The notes below the pieces were generated by a model. It made no database searches. It was not told the origin of the DNA and worked only from the letters and a program-made list of their open reading frames with translations. From an uncultured Pelagibacteraceae bacterium (lineage in GTDB: Bacteria; Pseudomonadota; Alphaproteobacteria; Pelagibacterales; Pelagibacteraceae): a stretch of DNA of 64,000 nt. How positions within the stretch are numbered: the first letter of the stretch is position 1; the number at the start of each line of letters is the position of its first letter. Below are positions 59,227 through 64,000 of this stretch, one piece after another. Made by a program: the position numbers and the translations under genes. Where the stretch lies: assembly GCA_902516345.1 (NCBI GenBank), contig CABXYJ010000001.1, positions 62,001 through 126,000 on the forward strand, in the 5' to 3' direction.

Positions 59227-60174
59227 TTATCTCTGATTTAATATTTTTTCTGCTAGATCTGTTTTTTTTATCCATGAGTCTGGAATAGAACTAACTCCTT
59301 TCAAGGCTGCAAAATAGGCTCCTATAAAGTTTACTCTTGAACAATTACAGCCACCAGCTTTTATAGTTCTTAAAACAGCCTCCTTATAATTTATTGAGTT
59401 AATAATTGAATGAATTGAACTATTAAAAGTTCCAGGATAACTACATGCCATTCCTAATTTTTTCACTACTATCGGATGAGGTTTTGATTTCAACTTTTTA
59501 ACTTTTTTAATATCTTCAACAATATTTTTAAAATATGAATTTTTCTTAAATTTTGTGATAAATTCATTTATGGGATCCTTCGCACCCTTTAAAGCTAAGT
59601 CTATTAAATGAAACTTGGCTAAAGCATACTTCATACTTATTTTTGAGACTGTGACTGTAGAAATGATTTTTTTTAAATTATTGAAGTCATAACCATATAA
59701 AAAGTAGGGTAGGGCAGCACAATAACCATCAGACTCGTTTACTTTAATCCCACCAGTTATTTTTTTTTTAGCCTTTATGTTTTTAACTGTTTCAATAACA
59801 TTTTGGTGTATCCAAGGTCCTTTAATTATTCCTCTCCAATCTTTAACTTTTCTATATTTCGATCTTAATTTAAGATTTTTCCAATAGATACTTCCTGGAC
59901 CAAAGTTTTTAGTAATATTTTTTTTAAATCTCTCATCTACATTACGATGACCTTCAATTAATGTTTTAAACATGACCTGACCAATTTCATTATAGCCAGA
60001 AACTTTTCCAGTTTTGATATTGTAAAAAGGGCTTTTATTTTTTTTTAAAAAAGAAAAATCTTTCTTTCCTTTTATATAAGAAAATAGTTTTTTTTGATTA
60101 TAAACCCAATGCAAAGGTCTTGCTGCCGCATCAGCTACAGTTGCACCTAAGAAAACGTGTAAATTATTTTTCAC
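59227..60174 (-). CDS. ADP-ribosylglycohydrolase-fold protein, J1-crystallin-like
   Basis: The 315-residue protein starts with GTG. It opens LGATVADAAARPLHWVY, the J1-crystallin/selenoprotein-J form of the family's first helix, and ends with AGGCNCSRVNFIGAYFAALKGVSSIPDSW. True ADP-ribosylglycohydrolases carry TDDT and GGDTDT-type metal motifs: here the first is absent (GYNEIGQV) and the last is GGCNCSR. It is therefore probably not an ordinary ADP-ribosyl hydrolase. Function unknown. It lies 23 bp after trxB on the same strand. Confidence 0.75.
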   Translation of the reverse strand: MKNNLHVFLGATVADAAARPLHWVYNQKKLFSYIKGKKDFSFLKKNKSPFYNIKTGKVSGYNEIGQVMFKTLIEGHRNVDERFKKNITKNFGPGSIYWKNLKLRSKYRKVKDWRGIIKGPWIHQNVIETVKNIKAKKKITGGIKVNESDGYCAALPYFLYGYDFNNLKKIISTVTVSKISMKYALAKFHLIDLALKGAKDPINEFITKFKKNSYFKNIVEDIKKVKKLKSKPHPIVVKKLGMACSYPGTFNSSIHSIINSINYKEAVLRTIKAGGCNCSRVNFIGAYFAALKGVSSIPDSWIKKTDLAEKILNQR

Positions 60175-60197
60175 TTAAATTAAAACTTATCAAACAT

Positions 60198-61145
60198 TTA
60201 TTTTGAGGATAAATGTTTTTCTGCTTCAAGGGCAGCCATACAGCCCATTCCAGCAGCAGTTACAGCTTGCCTAAAAGTTTTATCTTTTACGTCCCCCGCA
60301 GCATAAACTCCAGGTACATTGGTCTCGGTAGAGTCAGGTTTTGTAATTAAATACCCCTCATTATCCATTTTTAATTGATCTTTAAACAATTGAGTTGCAG
60401 GATCGTGTCCGATTGCAATAAAGAGACCATCTAACTTTAATTCCTCAATTTTATTTGTTTTTACATTTTTAATTTTAATACCTTTTAAATTTTTTGGATT
60501 TTGATCTCCTACAACGTCTTCAACCACACTGTCCCAAACTATTTCTATTTTTTTATTATCCATTAACTTTTTTTGAAGCAATTTTTCAGCTCTTAATTCA
60601 TCTCTTCTGTGAATTAGTTTAACTTTTGAGGCAAATTTTGTTAAAAACATTGCTTCCTCAACAGCGGCATTACCTCCACCGACTACCGCGACTTCTTTAT
60701 TTTTAAAAAAGAAACCGTCACAAGTTGCGCAAGCAGAGACACCAAATCCTCTAAATTCTTGTTCAGATTTTAAATTTAACCATCTTGCCTGAGCACCTGT
60801 TGAAATAATTATGCTATCCGCAGTATATTTTTGACCATTATCACCTGATGCTTCAAATGGTTTAGATTTTAAATTTACAGAGGATATATGATCTTCAATC
60901 ATCTCAGTGCCAACAGCTTTAGCTTGATCTTTCATTTGATCCATTAACCACGGACCTTGGATTACATCTGCAAAACCTGGATAATTTTCAACATCGGTTG
61001 TTGTTGTTAATTGACCACCTGGCTGAGAGCCATGAACTAATATTGGTTTTAGCATTGCTCTTGCAGCATAAACTGCAGCTGTATATCCAGCTGGACCAGA
61101 TCCAATTATCAACACTTTTGTGTGTTTAGTTGGATTTTGACTCAT
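60198..61145 (-). CDS. trxB: Thioredoxin reductase
   Basis: TrxB reduces thioredoxin with NADPH. The 315-residue flavoprotein has FAD motif IIGSGPAGYTAAVYAARA (residues 10-27), redox CxxC in SACATCDGFF near 143-146, NADPH motif VVGGGNAAVEEAMFL near 163 and FAD motif GVYAAGDVKDKTFRQAVTAAGMG. It starts divergently from the ELM1-like gene, 21 bp away. Confidence 0.97.
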   Translation of the reverse strand: MSQNPTKHTKVLIIGSGPAGYTAAVYAARAMLKPILVHGSQPGGQLTTTTDVENYPGFADVIQGPWLMDQMKDQAKAVGTEMIEDHISSVNLKSKPFEASGDNGQKYTADSIIISTGAQARWLNLKSEQEFRGFGVSACATCDGFFFKNKEVAVVGGGNAAVEEAMFLTKFASKVKLIHRRDELRAEKLLQKKLMDNKKIEIVWDSVVEDVVGDQNPKNLKGIKIKNVKTNKIEELKLDGLFIAIGHDPATQLFKDQLKMDNEGYLITKPDSTETNVPGVYAAGDVKDKTFRQAVTAAGMGCMAALEAEKHLSSK

Positions 61146-61166
61146 ATGAAAGCTATATAGTGATAA

Positions 61167-62117
61167 ATGACTAAATTAAAAGGTTTATTATTGACCGAGG
61201 GTATGCACGGTATGATCAGCCAAGTAGAGGGATTAGCCAAAGGACTTGATCTTGATTTTATACACGAAAAAATTGAACTTAATAATTTTTGGAGTTTGAT
61301 TCCTCCACAACTCACTCCAATTAAAAGCTTTGTTTTTAAAAATAAAATTGATTTAAATTTTAATATTATTATTTCTTGTGGAAGAAAAAGCGTTATCCCG
61401 TCAATTTATCTAAAAAGAAAGTTTAAAGATAAAATTATGAATATTCATATTCAAGACCCTAAAGTTGCATTAAAAAATTTTGATTTAATTGTAGCACCTG
61501 AGCACGATGGATTGGTAGGTGAAAATGTAATCACCAGCAAAGGAGCAATTCATTATTTGAGAAATAGTGAGTTAAATGAAAGCGCTGATTATTTAAAACA
61601 AAGAGTAAACAAAGATAAGATAGTAACTTTAATTATTGGCGGTCCGAATAAATATTATGATTATAATGAGTCTGTCTTAGAACAAATATTTATTAAGGTA
61701 AAAAATGTTTTCATAAATAATGGTTTTCAATTGATTTTTATTCCATCGATGAGGACCCCGAAAAATATTATTGAAAAGGCAAAAAATTTTTTTGATGAAA
61801 ATCAAATAATCATTATGGATATAGACAAAAAAGCTTACCTTTCCTCATTAAAATTAGCTAATCAAATTGTTGTTACTTGTGATTCTACTTCAATGATTTC
61901 CGAGGCTGCAATAACTGGAAAACCCATTTATGTTGCACAAATGCCTAATATAAAAAAAAATAATAGATTTAAGAAATTTTTTAAATTGTTTAGAGATTTG
62001 AATATTATTAAGAATTTAGAGGATTCGTTGGATGAGTGGACCTATGAGAAACTTAATGAAACTGATAGGATATCAGGTTATATAAAGAATAAATATAAAG
62101 AATATGACTTTTCTTAA
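61167..62117 (+). CDS. ELM1/GT-B-like protein (mitochondrial fission ELM1 family)
   Basis: The 316-residue protein opens LKGLLLTEGMHGMISQVEGLAKGLD and has IISCGRKSVIPSIYLKR near 70, MNIHIQDPKVALKNFDLIVAPEHDGL near 90-115 and late VVTCDSTSMISEAAITGKPIYV near 230-252. This matches the ELM1 family of alphaproteobacteria and plants, which looks like a GT-B glycosyltransferase; the plant member recruits the fission machinery in mitochondria. The bacterial role is not established. It overlaps the 2OG-Fe(II) oxygenase by 14 bp. Confidence 0.83.
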   Translation: MTKLKGLLLTEGMHGMISQVEGLAKGLDLDFIHEKIELNNFWSLIPPQLTPIKSFVFKNKIDLNFNIIISCGRKSVIPSIYLKRKFKDKIMNIHIQDPKVALKNFDLIVAPEHDGLVGENVITSKGAIHYLRNSELNESADYLKQRVNKDKIVTLIIGGPNKYYDYNESVLEQIFIKVKNVFINNGFQLIFIPSMRTPKNIIEKAKNFFDENQIIIMDIDKKAYLSSLKLANQIVVTCDSTSMISEAAITGKPIYVAQMPNIKKNNRFKKFFKLFRDLNIIKNLEDSLDEWTYEKLNETDRISGYIKNKYKEYDFS

Positions 62118-62769
62118 TTCCATCTTAAATCAGTCACAAAAACATGAATTTCCTTTTGACCATTGGGAATATAACAACGCTTTAAGTGACCAAGCCATTG
62201 AAGAGATAATTAATGCAGATATACCAGATGTCAGTAAACACAATCTTACATATGATGGCACTAGAGCGATAGATGATGGTGGTGCAGAATTTCGTTCAGG
62301 GATTGCTTCAGGTGGTAAAGCTCTAAAATTTAGATGTTTTATAAATAAAGAAAATTCATCGTCATTTCCACACTTAGTAAAATTTATAGAGGAACTACAA
62401 TCTAAAGAGACATATTATGAAATTTCAAAAATGATTAATAAAGATTTGTCAAATTCTTATGTTCGAGTTGAAGTTATATGTGACCGTGAGGGTTTTTGGC
62501 TAAAACCTCATTGTGATATTAAAGAAAAATTAATGTCAGGTTTAATTTTTATTAATAAGGCAAATGAGTCTGAGGATCTAGGAACAGATTTTTATAATGA
62601 CAAGTTAGAAAAAGTAAAAACAGTTCCTTACAAACATAATTACGGTTATTTATTCACTAGCGGCCCAAATACCTGGCACGGGATGGAAAAAAAAAAAATT
62701 GTCAAAGAGAGAAGATGTATTCAAGTTAATTATGTTACCTTTCCAACAGATTGGAAAGTAAAGGACTAA
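62104..62769 (+). CDS. 2-oxoglutarate/Fe(II)-dependent oxygenase-like protein
   Basis: The 221-residue protein has the jelly-roll iron ligands: LKPHCDIKEKLM (His-x-Asp near residues 137-139) and FTSGPNTWHGMEKKKIVKERRCIQVNYV (distal His near 191 and an Arg shortly after that could bind 2-oxoglutarate). It is probably a small-molecule or glycan hydroxylase; no substrate can be named. Translational overlap with the ELM1-like gene suggests a joint task, perhaps in surface glycan modification. That is speculative. Confidence 0.75.
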   Translation: MTFLNSILNQSQKHEFPFDHWEYNNALSDQAIEEIINADIPDVSKHNLTYDGTRAIDDGGAEFRSGIASGGKALKFRCFINKENSSSFPHLVKFIEELQSKETYYEISKMINKDLSNSYVRVEVICDREGFWLKPHCDIKEKLMSGLIFINKANESEDLGTDFYNDKLEKVKTVPYKHNYGYLFTSGPNTWHGMEKKKIVKERRCIQVNYVTFPTDWKVKD

Positions 62770-63009
62770 TCAACCAAAGAAAGAATAACAACCCAAGGTG
62801 AAAAGAACGCCAATCATAAAACATATACCAAACACAGCTCTAATTTGGTCCCCATCTTCTTTGGGATCACTTTTGTCATAAAGTTTCCAATAGCCTAAAC
62901 TTTTGTTTTCATTCGAAATATCTCGTAAGCGTTCCCCAATATATGAATTTATATTTGAGCTAGTAATTATTTCGTCGTATCTTTTTGATTTGATGTTCTC
63001 TGTACTCAT
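62770..63009 (-). CDS. Small C-tail membrane protein of unknown function
   Basis: This 79-residue ORF has a soluble, charged N-terminal part (YDEIITSSNINSYIGERLRDIS) and one C-terminal membrane helix (AVFGICFMIGVLFTLGCYSFF). I do not recognise the family. Its stop abuts the stop of the 2OG oxygenase on the other strand. The 5' gap of 200 bp is one of the largest in the window and may hold its promoter. Real coding is likely from the open, well-composed frame but not certain. Confidence 0.6.
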   Translation of the reverse strand: MSTENIKSKRYDEIITSSNINSYIGERLRDISNENKSLGYWKLYDKSDPKEDGDQIRAVFGICFMIGVLFTLGCYSFFG

Positions 63010-63048
63010 TTATAAATTTAAAATTTATTAGAAAATTTTAAAAGTGTC

Positions 63049-63067
63049 TATCAATTTACTATTGATA
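63049..63067. repeat. Inverted repeat in the small-protein/pilT gap
   Basis: TATCAAT-TTACT-ATTGATA is a perfect 7 bp stem with 5 bp loop, 40 bp upstream of the start of the small membrane protein and 144 bp before pilT. It may be an operator or an RNA hairpin. AT-rich chance is possible. Confidence 0.3.
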
Positions 63068-63158
63068 TTTTGCTCTAAAAACCAATTTGGTCTCTTACTA
63101 TCTGAAGTTGTATTGTAATATTCCTTTAAAACTAATAATTTTATTTGAAAAATTTATG

Positions 63159-63164
63159 TATAAT
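63159..63164 (+). promoter_or_regulatory. Possible pilT promoter -10 element
   Basis: A perfect TATAAT lies 47 bp before the pilT ATG, preceded by TG. No good -35 is seen at 16-18 bp upstream, so this is only a candidate. Confidence 0.35.
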
Positions 63165-63210
63165 GAGTTTATTGAATTAAAATTTTAAATATAAAAAATA
63201 CATAACGACG

Positions 63211-64000
63211 ATGTTTGAAAAATTAGAAGAGTTAGCAAAAAATAATAAAAAAATTTCTGACTTCCATATTAGAACTGGATGGCCTTTAGCTTTTAGACAA
63301 ACTGGTGAAATACACAAAATACCAGAGGTAGTGGTGAAAGCTCAAGACTTACAAGATTTAATTTCAACAAATTGTAATGAAGTTGAAATGAAAAAATTTA
63401 ATGATACACACGAACTAGACTCTTCGGTTACTTTAAGTGGTTTAAGGTTTAGAGCAAATTTTTATAAAACAATTAACGGACCTGCAGCTGTATTAAGAAG
63501 GGTTGAAAGCGTCATACCTGAAATGGATCAATTTGATTTGCCACCAGTTCTTTATGATATTATAGACATGCATAAAGGTCTTGTTTTAGTTACAGGCCCA
63601 ACAGGTTCAGGTAAGTCGACTACTCTTGCTGCTATTGTAAATGAAATTAATAAAACTCGTACAGCAAACATTATTACAGTTGAAGACCCTGTTGAGTTTA
63701 TTCATAAAGATCAAAAAAGTATAGTTTCCCACAGAGAGGTTGGAAAGCAAACTCAGACTTTTGCAACTGCTTTAAAAGCGGCGCTTCGTGAGGATCCAGA
63801 TGTTATTTTAGTCGGAGAAATGAGAGATTTAGAAACTGTTTCCTTAGCATTAACAGCTGCTGAAACAGGACATTTAGTTTTTGGTACATTACATACAAGT
63901 GGAGCTCCAAATACTATTAATAGAATAATTGATGTATTTCCTCCAGAGCAACAAGCTCAAATAAGAGCGCAAATTTCTACCTCTTTAAAGATGGTTGTGA
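63211..64000 (+). CDS. pilT: PilT-type twitching motility ATPase (partial, runs off window)
   Basis: This frame is open to the window end and so is not in the ORF track; about 263 residues are visible. It begins MFEKLEELAKNNKKISDFHIRTG (the PAS-like N-domain) and shows Walker A VTGPTGSGKSTTLAAI, the Asp box ITVEDPVEFIH, Walker B LREDPDVILVGEMRDLET and the His box FGTLHTSGAPNTINRI. PilT powers retraction of type IV pili; the close relative PilU cannot be excluded by eye. No other pilus gene is in the window. Confidence 0.92.
   Translation, partial: MFEKLEELAKNNKKISDFHIRTGWPLAFRQTGEIHKIPEVVVKAQDLQDLISTNCNEVEMKKFNDTHELDSSVTLSGLRFRANFYKTINGPAAVLRRVESVIPEMDQFDLPPVLYDIIDMHKGLVLVTGPTGSGKSTTLAAIVNEINKTRTANIITVEDPVEFIHKDQKSIVSHREVGKQTQTFATALKAALREDPDVILVGEMRDLETVSLALTAAETGHLVFGTLHTSGAPNTINRIIDVFPPEQQAQIRAQISTSLKMVV

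Overview
This looks like chromosome from a streamlined, AT-rich marine alphaproteobacterium, most likely of the SAR11 clade (Pelagibacterales). The grounds are the very low GC content, almost no intergenic DNA, 1-25 bp overlaps between neighbouring genes, alphaproteobacterial gene orders (ctaCD-ctaB-coxF-ctaG-ctaE-surf1-thrC; mutY/dciA-dsbA-smc; lgt-midA-pgeF; prs-rplY-pth-ychF), an orphan CcrM-type methylase and a retinal-synthesis cluster. The taxonomic call is an inference from content and style, not from a search. I see no rRNA, insertion sequence, prophage, CRISPR array, toxin-antitoxin pair or other mobile DNA. No stretch longer than 300 bp lacks a gene; the largest gaps are about 200 bp before pilT, 107 bp before ccrM and 90 bp before petA.

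Layout. 0-4.3 kb (minus): ubiA, an MsbA-type ABC exporter, waaA and lpxK (cut by the window edge), i.e. ubiquinone plus lipid A/Kdo synthesis and export. 4.3-8.2 kb: a DUF2721 membrane protein, then a small redox group (HAD dehalogenase, tandem CDGSH iron-sulfur protein, pirin, quinone oxidoreductase) and rsmE. 8.2-15.6 kb (plus): the aa3-type cytochrome c oxidase operon with assembly factors (ctaB, a 41-residue CoxF-like protein, ctaG, surf1), running into thrC and a peroxiredoxin. 15.6-28.1 kb (minus): one nearly gapless run, dciA-dsbA-smc-atpIBEF'F-crtIBY-blh-ispH-thrB-rnhA, which joins chromosome segregation, the ATP synthase Fo sector, retinal synthesis and the last step of isoprenoid precursor synthesis. 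28.1-38.4 kb: DNA repair and methylation (mutY, ccrM, rnhB, a family-4-like uracil-DNA glycosylase), a TPR protein, ispE, tRNA-Gln(UUG), cca, greA, hemF and trmL. 38.5-41 kb (plus): petABC, the cytochrome bc1 complex. 41-47 kb (minus): lgt-midA-pgeF-prs-rplY-pth-ychF. 47-50.6 kb: ubiK, a MarR/response regulator/histidine kinase trio resembling PetP-PetR plus a sensor, and ilvE. 50.6-57.3 kb (minus): uvrB, a pteridine-reductase-like SDR, a secreted alpha/beta hydrolase, folB, uvrC, pgsA. 57.4-64 kb: an aminotransferase, an epimerase-like protein, a J1-crystallin/ADP-ribosylglycohydrolase-like protein, trxB, an ELM1-like protein overlapping a 2OG-Fe(II) oxygenase, a tiny membrane protein and a pilT cut by the window edge.

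Together the window encodes much of the aerobic energy chain (bc1, aa3 oxidase, Fo ATP synthase, ubiquinone accessory genes) and the carotenoid-to-retinal route that would serve a proteorhodopsin encoded elsewhere. The most interesting observations are: an SMC protein with both ATPase heads but no recognisable hinge; a uracil-DNA glycosylase that has lost three of four iron-sulfur cysteines and a conserved histidine; two GANTC sites embedded in the predicted ccrM promoter; a GC-rich hairpin that fills the gap between two convergent transcription units; and a tRNA with encoded CCA ending three bases before the gene for the CCA-adding enzyme.
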